From assembly GCA_017562135.1 (NCBI GenBank), contig QEYB01001637.1:1-64000 (forward strand): DNA of 64,000 nt, written 5' to 3'. The notes beneath the pieces were generated by a model. That model was given only the letters and a program-made list of their open reading frames with translations. It was not told the DNA's origin and did no database searches. This document shows positions 1 through 11,300 of the stretch, one piece after another; positions within the stretch are counted from its first letter, which is position 1, and the number at the start of each line of letters is the position of its first letter. Made by a program: the position numbers and the translations under genes. Source of the DNA: Dipylidium caninum. Taxonomy: Eukaryota > Platyhelminthes > Cestoda > Cyclophyllidea > Dipylidiidae.

Positions 1-3000
1 AACGGACCCTGTGGTGCATCTACGAGTACGATGAGAAGTGGGAGATTGTTCGGCAGCGGCACGCGAGGCATGTGATTCGGCAGACGTGAGAGGATGAAGA
101 CAATTAACTTGGAAGCTATGTGTGTGAGAATCCGATAACGGCGAAGGCATAGCTGATAGTCTGAGGGACTGATCCGTCCATTTGCTAATGTAAGTTTATA
201 ATTATTCCGTTTGATTGTTTGTTTAGGCAAAAAACCGACGTCATTGGAGGGAAGGTTCAGGATGTTAAGACTTAACCTTCACTCTGTGCACTACGCCGGG
301 TCATATGCAAGAAATGCTGGTTTGGGAAAGGCAAGGACAACGTAGCATCGCTAGACCGGTTTGTTTTTGTCCGCTAGAAAGTGCTACTCGTTTTATCACC
401 CTAACGGGTTGATATTCGGGTGTTTGCAGTCAATTTCGTGAACTCGGTTAAACTCTCCCCTTTTCAGAGCCCAAAGAAAGCTGTTTATGAGAGTTTGGTT
501 AAGCGTTCAGTACGATAAGTGAAGACGATGAGAGACTAGGAGTTGATAGATCCGAGTTATGGTATGAAAAGTCCTGTCCTGTGGAGGCACAACAAAGGAT
601 ACAGTGGAAGTGAACAACAATCAGAACGTCCAAGACATACGCAAACGGGAACCAGCGCAGGTGTACTCATACAACCACTCCATAGGATCCTGGAACGGGT
701 CGCCGTATCCGACAACGGCAGTACGCACACGTTGCATAACGAAGTCGCAGCATGGCGGGCCGGTATGTCAGGTCTGGTGAAGGAAAATTTGGACCTCTGC
801 GGAAAAATTCGCCGACAATGTTCGGCGATCAGTATCCGCGTCACAGAAGTGGATCAAGGTACCCATCCTTAATGCTCTCGATGCTGCCGCTGAAATTTGT
901 TGTCCTCAATTTTCCGCCCGCAACTGCTTTGCGTGCTGCACGTTACTGCTAGCCAATTGAACATCTCTCGAGACCCCGTTTGTAACGCCAGTTGGCTCGG
1001 GATGAACTCTCAATCACAAGCTGTGACTCATCTCAAGCCTACTATTCAAGGGTTTGAGACTGGATTGACCAATCTCACACTTTTTCCCCGTATAAAGTTT
1101 TATGGGAAAAGAACAACCCTGTGGCCTGAACTATGGGGCTGTGATCCTATCTTCATAACACAATGTACGTATTTACCGCCCTGTTTTTTTGTTTAAGTGA
1201 AGTTGGATCGGCAACATTGTACGAGACCCTTTTCCCCTAGGCTTGTTTCCGGATGGTCTGGTTTACTGATGGAAATACACGTACCGAGACGTGTCATCAA
1301 CGAGGCCTCTTTCACTACTCTCGGACCGACTATGGAGCACTTAACTTTCATCAGGAACGAAATTCAGTGCGCCCTAGTGCAAGCCTGGAATGAGCAAGAG
1401 ATCTTTGCTGCTGGAGGGAGGCAATTGAACAATTTCCTTCAACCCGCACATATTTTAAAGAATTCGGCGAAAACCTCTCGAGGCCAGCCAACAGGCTGTC
1501 GTGTAAGGTGCGTTGCTCTTATAGAAGAGACTATTGTTGATTTCTTCTTCATATGTGTAAAAGTGCATCGAGTCGCTTCCCATTTATCTTTATTAATGGA
1601 TTGGGCAAAAAAGTGTACGATCCCCATTTGCTTTGCCTTGGTCGGACAATGAAAGCGCTGCATGGCAAAAGGATTGGAGGAGACGCGCTAAAGTTTTATT
1701 GGCTGGTCGATTAAACTCACGAATATGACCTGGGATATAGAACAGCCTTTGTTCTATAAAAATCTTAGTGAGGGTGATAAGCGGTGCATCTATAAAGAGA
1801 TGGTGCCCGTTTGGCGTCATCACGGACCGCTCTATCTATTTTTCACATGTTCTTTGTCTCTCAGTACGTTTTGCACGTTTTAGTTGGTGCGCACAAAAGC
1901 TGTTCAGGTGTATTAAGGTGGCTCCGTATGTGGTGGATGATCACCAGTTACAGCGGCGGTGGCGAAGTGACGATGAGGACGGGGGAAGTAATCGTCATCG
2001 TCGTGGGTGCACACTACTCTGACAGTGGCGAGGCTCGTACAGGGAATACTGTCTGGCCGAAACTGCTCGAGTTTTGGCCTTGCGCGTTGAACGGATGATA
2101 GCGGAGGTGGTCAAATCATGGTCACTGTTGCTCCGCTTGGGACGCTGGGACGGGGAGATCGTGGACTTTTCTTAATTTACCCGGCATCTTTTGCATAGTG
2201 CGCGCTCTCAGCGGGGAAAGAATTCAGGAAGCGACATGTACGCAGTATGAAGAGTTTTGATATGTTGTTTTGGTTCTTACTATCACCGTCACGTGTTAAC
2301 TCGCTTATTTATGGTTGTTGTCTCTAGGGTGAAGATAATTCAACGGCTGTCCCATTTCTTGGACGAGAATTGAAGCCTCAGGCTATTGTAATCGATGCAA
2401 CTCACGTCGCTCACTGATTCTTAGGGATGAGGTACAACGGATAGTAGAGAATCTCGTAGCAGATTCTCGCATCATCCTCTCGCCTCCAACATCGAACTGA
2501 TGAACACTGAACTGGCGGAGGTTTACGCGCGCTCTGAGGCAGCTGTTGTCCTCCCCTCGTCCTACTCGGTCCTTTGGCGCTTAAGCAGGCCATTATTCGC
2601 TTGGTCGCAGGCTTCAGGTTGGCTAAACGCTGGGGTTTGTAGTTTATTAATTGACTGCACTCTGGGTTGTGCTTTCCTTGAGTGTGACCTCGGGAGCTGA
2701 GCCGATCTCACGAGAGAGATAGGATGTTAATATCAATGTAACTAAGTTCGTCAGTGAGATCAGCTCATTCTATTATGGCATATTAACTGGAAGTTCATGA
2801 ATATCAACTGGGGTTATTTGATGTTAGGCTTTGATGCTCATTGGTCGGCCCAAGTAGCATTGGAGTGTAGGATTGTTGAAGTCGGGCTGACTCGCTGCAT
2901 TGGTTCTTTAGGATCCACTGGCCGAATTTGCGCAGCTGTTCAATCCTCCTGGCGCGGACATATTAGGCGTACGCTGGCACGCTGCACAAGATGAGGTGCC

Positions 3001-6000
3001 CCGAGAGATGCTTCTAAAGGGCTCTAGAAATCGAGTTTATCAATCGCACCAATGAGGTCGGTGTTGATATAAATCGATGTGTTCTCCATCCACATACTTC
3101 CAATTTGCTGCAATTTGTTGCGGTCTGGGACCTCGGAAAGCGTTCTACATGATTAAGGTAATTGATTCCATGCGTTGTGGTTGTTGCCGCGAAGAGAGTT
3201 AGGTTTTAGGGGTGAGTCACCTCTAGGGCTGATTGTTCCGATCACCAGCTTATTGGTTATTGTCGTGAGTAGCATGCGTTATTTTCTCCCGCAGGCACTA
3301 TTATAGTCGATGGGGAAATTCGAGATTGGTCATACGAGCCTTTCCACTTCTAAGAATGTTTTAACAAGATTGCTGATTATTTCTAGCTATTAAAACAGAA
3401 CAAGGTAATTTCTGACAAACCGCGAGCTGTTGGCAAAGGTGCTCCCATTTGGGGCCTCATGTAGCCATAAATTGTGCGGGCTTCATTAAAGTTGACACAC
3501 ATCGGCAAGAGATTTGCCTGCAGTGGCGACAATATTGAAATCCTGGACTCGACTCGTGTTCATCCAGAGAGCTATGACCTTGCCCGTCAGATGGCCGTCG
3601 ACGCTCTGGAATATGATGATGGGGATGATAATGATCCTACTGGAGCACTGGAAGAAATTGTCCAGAGGTTGGGCGTTTGCATACTTAGAGATATGTTTTG
3701 CAGTTCACATGACTATTTCCCCCTCCCCCCTTTGTCTATATTGACCGTTGTGTTGCTAACTCTCATCCACTTTTGTATAAGTTGAAAAGAGTAGCGAGTC
3801 TTTAAAGAGCGCTTACCTATGAACTTTTATAATTGATATTTAGTTGAGATGAAATGCCAAGACCGGTATTTTGTGTCAGTAATTATCGATTGACTTATGC
3901 TAACTAGAGTTGACAGTAGAGTAGATAATCTCCGTTATTTCCTGGACTTGATTACTATAAAAAAGCATTAGTATTTTGTCTCGCAGATTGGGCTGGAATA
4001 GGTTATTTTTGGCTCGGAATTTTTGGCCTAATTTCAAACAATAGTTTTCTCGTTCTGGAATTTCCCTAAAAGTCCGGCTCGTCTGCGGGAGTTGGACTTG
4101 GATGCTTTCGCGGAAGAACTGAAACGGCAAGATCATGGCGATAAGCACATCACCCTATATGATATCCGCGAAAGAATTGAATCCGGTATCGCGACCTACG
4201 AGATCCTTTCGAACCACTTACCCCCGAAACAAATTTTCAGTCTTGTCAGCACGAAACCCCTGAGACATTGCACAAAGGCAGTCTCGGTCGACTGTCAAGT
4301 TGTGTCCATTGCCACTAAGAAGCCTAGACCAGAACAGTTGGACCAGGCTAATCCTACGAAAAATGCAATTACTGGTCTGTGGAAGTGCCCTTCTGCAGGC
4401 GAGATGACTTTCCGCCAACTGAATGAGGTAAGCATCCCTGTTGCTTACCCACACAAACATGCCCACTCTCTAATGTCACAAACCTCCTGGTACCGTGGCG
4501 TTTTCATTAGCGCTGAGACGCGAAGAGGCTCTAGTGTATTTTGCTTTTGAAAATTGCAGATGTGGTCTCACTTTGACAGCAGTGATTGCCCCTGGCCAAC
4601 CTGTTGGTTTGCGAGTGCAGTTTGGAAAACGGCATATCTGGCTTTGTTCCACTCCGTTCTATTGATCATCCCGTGGAGAACACTCTTGATAATGTTAGTC
4701 CCGGTACAATTCTACAAGCCAAAGTATTAAAAATCGACATCACAAAATTCAGCGTGGAATTGACCCTTCGGTCATCTGAACTTCAGGCATGTTGTTCAGT
4801 TTGCGCATTAGTATTGTTCTTTTTTTACTTTAATTTAAGCTTGGTGCTGACTTAGAGTGATCGCACTTGTAGCTATTTTTCCACTATCTGTCGAAGCTGT
4901 TGTTCTTACGAATGTAAAGGCGCGAGATCGAAGAGACAGGAAGGGATCGTGTTGGGTTTGCGGTTTGCACGTGGTCTACCCGGTGGGTTCGCGGGCGATT
5001 CCACTTGAGATCTATTTATTCCATAGCCGGCGATAGGTTCCTTAACGAAATCTCGGAACCCGTCAAAAGCCAAAAGACGTCATCACTGGGATTATGAGGG
5101 AGAATTTTTCATAGAAGCGATATTCATTGGGCCTTGTTAATTTTTTTGACTTGTTACCTGCCCAGGACGAGCGCTACCTGAGTCTGCGTCGACGTGACGC
5201 CTTTTTCGACTACGCCGAAGAGGAGGCCGAACAACGTCGTCAAGAGGAGGAGGAAGCCAAAGCGAAAGCCAGGGCTACACGCGCTTATGTTAATAGAGTT
5301 ATCTTCCATCCGCACTTTAAAAACATCACATATGGTCAACTAGTTGCCCCCTAAATCCACTCTTGAGGTTGGCGCCATTGTTATCCGTCCCAGTCGTCGG
5401 GGCACTGATCATCTGACTGTTTCACTTAAAGTCGATGATGGCATTTTTAAGCACATCGATGTCATCGAGAAGGATAAGCCGCAGAGCTTCGGATTAGGCA
5501 AGACACTTCTCATTGGCAACGAGTCATTTGAAGATTTGGACGAAATCGTGGCGCGTTACATGGAACCGATGGTGTCTCTTATTCGAGAGATTTTTGCCTA
5601 CAAGTATTACTGTGATTCGCAGGTATGTCTCCAGTCTCCGCTGTTGATACGGTCCCATTTTATCCATTTACTTCCATCTACTGTCAGAGCAGTTAGGCCT
5701 TCTACTGGTGTCACTTGCTTGATATGTTATCTGTCCCGCAAATAATGGCAGGAGATGGATTCTTGTTGAGGTGGCAGATAAATTATGGGTCAAAAAATGG
5801 TTTCTTAGTAGTGTTGTTTGTTCCAAAAGAAGGCACAAATCAATGCCACTTTGAGTGAGCGTAACTTCGCATAAGTTGTATTGACTTAATTTGAACCCCC
5901 CCCCCCCATTTCCGCCCTCACCCTTTCCTAACTTAGGGCGGTAAACGCGAAATTATTAATGGAGAAGTTGCGGAAAGAGAGGAGCGTGAGTCGGAGCAAA

Positions 6001-6615
6001 ATCCCCTATTTCCTCTCATCGGACGGCCGAGCATCCGGGCTACTTCATATTGGCATACATGCCTAGCCAGACCGCACGCTTTGAGATGTTCTCGGTGAAA
6101 CCAGAGGGCTAAGGGTTTCGCCAGCACATCTTCCCTCGCTCGATCGCATGATTGGATGGTTTAAAGACCCATTACAATGACGTCGTGAGTGTTTATGCTT
6201 AATCATCTTAGTTCATTGTCCCCCTCTCTATACTAACTGCATTGACATCGCAAAATTTATCCACCTTCAGTATTTATGGGTGCCGTTTTCTTTTATTTTC
6301 ACGAACCCACGCATGCCCTTGGTGACTGAGAGAATATGTCAAAGAATGAATTCACGGAGTAGGGGGTGCAGGGATGCTAGATGTTGGGACGCATGACGTT
6401 CTTGGTGTGTTACTTGTTTAATTATCTAACTGCTCATGGTTGTTTCTGTGTTTTCAATAGCGTGCACATCATGCTCATCAGGGAGTGGAGGCAGTGGCAT
6501 TGGCGGCCATACGAATGGCACTCTAGACAACGGCAACGGTAGTCGGACACCGCAAATAGACGGATTTTTCGACTTACCAATACTCCAGAGCAACTTGGCC
6601 CTGAAACCCTTGTAG
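1..6615 (+). pseudogene. SUPT6H: Broken 5'-truncated copy of transcription elongation factor SPT6
   Basis: This is a forward-strand copy of the SPT6 gene at 8693-16403. It starts inside the region just after the acidic N-terminus and runs through the helix-turn-helix (about 540-850), a YqgF-like part (about 1900-2500), the helix-hairpin-helix region (about 2900-3700), the DLD part with DAFAEELKRQ and HITLYDIR (4092-4440), the S1 domain (4586-4790), and tandem SH2 (5150-5630 and 5940-6185). The terminal exon ends at a TAG near 6615. Reading frames break repeatedly by small insertions and deletions, so no full protein could be made as written. In places it is the better copy: the S1 end reads ITKFSVELTLRSSELQ without a shift, whereas the right copy shifts there. 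It is either a recent pseudogene or an unpolished mirror of the same locus. Confidence 0.85.
5896..5907 (+). repeat. C homopolymer (12 nt), mirrored at 9401-9412
   Basis: A run of 12 C lies in the SPT6 intron just before the second SH2 exon. The right arm has 12 G at 9401-9412, so this run is equal in length in both arms, although shorter homopolymers elsewhere differ. Confidence 0.9.
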
Positions 6616-6984
6616 TTATCTCTCCTTTGGTTCACACTCCTTCCTTTTTTCCCCTGTATTATAGGTGGCCCTGTTGATAAACTGTATTTATTTACCAATC
6701 GCCTTTATCTGCTCCTTCCTATGTTGGCAGTACATTCCCTCTGTGCGTGCACGGTACGAGTACCGCACGTGAGACTCGTTTCGGATAGTAACGGGTGATC
6801 ACTTGTGCCAGGTCTACCGGAAAATTCGCCCCCTTTTTAATGACAACAAGATTCGACACGTAGCATGTGTTTATTTGGCGCATTTTCGGCTCTCTACATT
6901 CTATTGCTTACTGTATACATACTGACGTGGCGAATTAATTAGAAGAAAGTCGATTCGCGTTAGTCTTGGGGGTGAAGTCATCGC

Positions 6985-7770
6985 GTTGCCATGGCCGCTG
7001 ATGAAGTCCATTTGCGCCGCTGCATCTTATAGGAACTGGGAGGGGGAAGAAGTGCTACAGAAGCGTGTATGAATTTATGGAAGGTGTTTGGTGAAGGTGC
7101 AGTCTCCGGCAGGACATGCAGAAGATGGTTCCAAAAAGTTGGGACCGGTGATGATTTCCAACTCTCCCATGAGCCGCCTTCTGGGCGGCCGTCTTTGGTC
7201 GACGACGACGTCGCTAAGACCATGTCAGAGCGGGATCCTTTTCTGACAACATCGGGGGTCGCCGCAAGGCTTACTTCAGCTCAGCGAACCATTTCTGAGC
7301 AGGGATGAAAGGAGGATTAGGTGTGAAAATAGTCCAAGATGCGTGTCACGTGGAAGTGACTGGGAAGAAGTTGGATGATCGAGTCGTCGTGTGCACATCT
7401 CTGCGGGTTCGGACAAAAGGTGGGCTTTTCTTGGCTGGGTGATAACTTGGGGGCGAGTAGTGGGTTGCTTACGAAAAAACCGTAAGCAAAAGTGCCATTG
7501 TGAATCCGGAAAACTTGGCCCTTTCACCTCCAGACAAAATTTGACTTTCAATAAGAGAATGTTGGGGGGAATTTCGAGGGCCGAACGAGGACTCAATTTG
7601 GAAAAGTATTGTCAGCAACTGGATTGATTTAAAGACAGCAGGCGAAGGAAAGAAGCCGTGGGGATGTTTCAAGAGGAAGGACGTCCTACCTTACATCATG
7701 GTAGTGCCAGGCCACACGTTGCTTTGGGGACTGCTGTCAACAAATTGGCAGAACCAGATTGCTGACAATA
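6985..7770 (+). mobile_element. Mariner-family transposase relic at the palindrome centre
   Basis: The stretch from about 6990 translates in pieces to a mariner transposase. The DNA-binding HTH part reads VFGEGAVSGRTCRRWFQKV then SGRPSLVDDDV (7081-7210). The later part reads EKYCQQLDRFKDS followed by HHGSARPHVALGT (about 7600-7725), matching the family's YCQQLDRL and HQDNARPH blocks. The second catalytic aspartate of the DDD triad, expected in HQDNARPH, is read here as glycine. Stops and frameshifts separate the blocks. No terminal inverted repeat or TA target duplication could be defined. The element is dead as written. Confidence 0.8.
7623..7753. other. Unpaired loop of the inverted repeat
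   Basis: These 131 nt are present once. They continue the forward mariner reading frame, from just after YCQQLD through HHGSARPHVALGT to LAEPD. Short unique loops inside a transposon are seen both in genuine inverted duplications and in fold-back sequencing chimeras. Confidence 0.75.
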
Positions 7771-8320
7771 CTTTTCCAATTGATCCTCGTTCGGCACTCG
7801 AATTCCCCCAACTCTCTTATTGAAAGTCAAATTTTGTCTGGAGGTGAAAGGGCCCGGATTCACAATAGGCACTTTTGCTTACTTTTTCGTAAGCAAACCC
7901 CACTACTCGCCCAAGTTATCACCCAGCCCAAGAAAAGGCCCACCGAACCCGCAGAGATGTGGACGACTCGATCATCAACTTTTCCCAGTCACTCACGTGA
8001 CATGCATCTTGACTATTTTCACAATGGGATCCCTTCCACCTGCTGACAGAAAGTTCGCTAGCGAATTAAGCCCTGCAGCGGACCCCCGACTGTCAAAAAG
8101 GATCCGCTATTGACAGGGTCTTAGAAATCGTCGCGACCAAAAGACGGTCGCCCGAAAGTGGCTCAGAACTTCACCGGTCCAACTTTTTGGAACCATCTTT
8201 ATGCTTTGAAGGCTTCACCAAACACCTTTAAAAAAATTCATAACGTTTCTGTAGCACTTCTGTACCCTTTGTATAAATGTAAATTTTCATCAGCAGCCAT
8301 GCAAACGCGATGACTCACCC
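7754..8320 (-). mobile_element. Inverted partial copy of the same mariner relic
   Basis: On the minus strand this repeats the N-terminal two thirds of the relic at 6985-7622. MAADE near 8300 is followed by VFGEAF, then RWFQKVG near 8190, with extra small deletions relative to the left copy (for example, part of the block between VFGE and RWFQK is missing). It lacks the NARPH-like block, which lies only in the unpaired loop 7623-7753. It is therefore the right half of the palindrome centre and not an independent insertion. Confidence 0.7.
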
Positions 8321-11300
8321 ATCCCATCCAGACTAACGCGAATCAACTTTCTTCTAATTAATTCGAACAAGGTATCAAAGAGGAAAGGATGTATACAGTA
8401 AGCAATAGAATGTAGAGAGCCGAAAATGCGCCAAATAAACACATGCTACGTGTCGAAACTTGTTGTCATTAAAAAGGGGGCGAATTTTCCGGTAGACCTG
8501 GCACAAGTGATCACCCGTTACTATCCGAAACGAGTCTCACGTGCGGTACTCGTACCGTGCACGCACAGAGGGAATGTACTGCCAACATAGGAAGGAGCAG
8601 ATAAAGGCGATTGGTAAATAAATACAGTTTATCAACAGGGCCACCTATAATACAGGGGAAAAAGGGAGGAGTGTGAACCAAAGGAGAGATAACTACAAGG
8701 GTTTCAGGGCCAAGTTGCTCTGGAGTATCGGTAAGTCGAAAAATCCGTCTATTTGCGGCGTCCGACTACCGTTGCCGTTGTCTAGAGTGCCAGTCGTATG
8801 GCCGCCAATGCCACTGCCTCCACTCCGGTGATGAGCATGATGTGCACGCTATTGAAACACAGAAACAACCATGAGCAGTAGATAATTAAACAAGTAACAC
8901 ACCAAGAGCGTCATGCGTCCCAACATCTAGCATCCCTACACCCCCTACTCGTGAATTCATTCTTTTGACATATTCTCTCAGTCACCAAGGGCATGCGTGG
9001 GTTCGTGAAAGTTCGTGAAATAAAAAGAAAACGGCACCATAAATACGAAGGTGGATAAATTTTGCGATGTCAATGCAGTTAGTATAGAGGGGACAATGAA
9101 CTAAGATGATTAAGCATAACACTCACGACATCATTGTAATGGGTCTTAAACCATCCAATCATGCGATCGAGCGAGGGGAAGATGTGCTGGCGAAACCTTA
9201 GGCCCTCTGGTTTCACCGAGAACATCTCAAAGCGTGGCGTCTGGTTAGGCATGTATGCCAATATGAAGTAGCCCGGATGCTCGGCCGTCGATGAGAGGAA
9301 ATAGGGGATTTTGCTCCGACTCACGCTCCTCTCTTTCCGCAACTTCTCCATTAATATTTCGCGATTACCGCCCTAAGTTAGGAAAGGGTGAGGGCGGAAT
9401 GGGGGGGGGGGGTTCAAATTAAGCCAATACAACTATGCCAGAAGTTACGCTCACTCAAAGTGGCAGTGATTTGTGCCTTCTTTTGGAACAAACAACACTT
9501 TACTAAGAACCATTTTTTGACCCATAATTTATCTGCCACCTCAACAAGAATCCATCTCCTGCCATTATTTGCGGGACAGATAACATATCAAGCAAGTGAC
9601 ACCAGTAGAAGGCCTAACTGCTCTGACAGTAGATGGAAGTAAATGGATAAAATGGGACCGTATCAACAGCGGAGACTGGAGACATACCTGCGAATCACAG
9701 TAATACTTGTAGGCAAAAATCTCTCGAATAAGAGACACCATCGGTTCCATGTAACGCGCCACGATTTCGTCCAAATCTTCAAATGACTCGTTGCCAATGA
9801 GAAGTGTCTTGCCTAATCCGAAGCTCTGCGGCTTATCCTTCTCGATGACATCGATGTGCTTAAAAATGCCATCATCGACTTTAAGTGAAACAGTCAGATG
9901 ATCAGTGCCCCGACGACTGGGACGGATAACAATGGCGCCAACCTCAAGAGTGGGATTTAGGGCAACTAGTTGACCATATGTGATGTTTTTAAAGTGCGGA
10001 TGGAAGATAACTCTATTAACATAAGCGCGTGTAGCCCTGGCTTTCGCTTTGGCTTCCTCCTCCTCTTGACGACGTTGTTCGGCCTCCTCTTCGGCGTAGT
10101 CGAAAAAGGCGTCACGTCGACGCAGACTCAGGTAGCGCTCGTCCTGGGCAGGTAACAAGTCAAAAAAATTAACAAGGCCCAATGAATATCGCTTCTATGA
10201 AAAATTCTCCCTCATAATCCCAGTGATGACGTCTTTTGGCTTTTGACGGGTTCCGAGATTTCGTTAAGGAACCTATCGCCGGCTATGGAATGAATAGATC
10301 TCAAGTGGAATCGCCCGCGAACCCACCGGGTAAACCACGTGCGGACTCAAACCCCAGCACGATCCCTTCCTGTCTCTTCGACCTCGCGTCTTTACATTCG
10401 TAAGAACAACAGCTTCGACAGATAGTGGAAAAAATAGCTACAAGTGCGATCACTCTAATTCAGCACCAAGCTTAAATTAAAGTAAAAAAAAACAAATACT
10501 AAGTGCGCAAACTTAACAACATGCCTGAAGTTCAGATGACCGAAGGGTCAATTCCACGCTGAAATTTTGTGATGTCGATTTTTAATACTTTGGCTTGTAG
10601 AATTGTACCGGGACTAACATTATCAAGAGTGTTCTCCACGGGATGATCAATAGAACGGAGTGGAACAAAGCCAGATATGCCGTTTTCCAATTGCACTCGC
10701 AAACCAACAGGTTGGCCAGGGCAATCACTGCTGTCAAAGTGAGACCACATCTGCAATTTTCAAAAGCAAATACACTAGAGCCCTCTTCGCATCTCAGCGC
10801 TAATGAAAACGCCACGGTACCTGAAGATTTGTGACGTTAGAGAGTGGGGCATGTTTGTGTGGGTAAGCAACAGGGATCGCTTACCTCATTCAGTTGGCGA
10901 AAGTCATCTCGCCTGCAGAAGGGGCACTTCCACAGACCTGTAATTGCATTTTTCGTAGGATTAGCCTGGTCCAGCTGTTCTGGTCTAGGCTTCTTAGTGG
11001 CAATGGACACAACTTGACAGTCGACAAGACTGCCTTTGTGCAATGTCTCAGGGGTCTCGTGCGTGACAAGACTGAAAATTTGTTCGGGGGTAAGTGGTTC
11101 GAAAGGATCTCGTAGGTCGCGATACCGGTGATTCAATTCTTTCCGGATATCATATAGGGTGATGTGCTTATCGCCATGATCTTGCCGTTTCAGTTCTTCC
11201 GCGAAAGCATCCAAGTCCCAACTCCCGCAGACGAGCCGGACTTTTAGGGAAAATTCCAGAACGAGAAAACTATTTTGTTAGGAAATTGGCCAAAAATTCC

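Larger units (their letters stand above)
1..7622 (+). repeat. Left arm of a giant imperfect inverted repeat
   Basis: This arm is the reverse complement of 7754-15189. Base 1 pairs with about 15189, the SPT6 SH2 region at 5127-5745 pairs with 9565-10182, a 12-nt C run at 5896-5907 pairs with a 12-nt G run at 9401-9412, and 7604-7622 pairs with 7754-7772. Introns match as well as exons. Most differences are 1-3 nt gains or losses, many in homopolymers. The arm reaches the first base of the window, so its true outer end is not seen. It may be a real recent duplication or a fold-back assembly artefact. Confidence 0.93.

Noticed and set aside
543..872. 109-codon ORF near the left edge
   Set aside because: It is a frameshifted piece of the SPT6 copy (the YGMKS segment and helix-turn-helix in mixed frames).
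7276..7672. Minus-strand ORFs of 67-106 codons at the palindrome centre
   Set aside because: They are antisense shadows of the mariner relic, repeated in the other arm.
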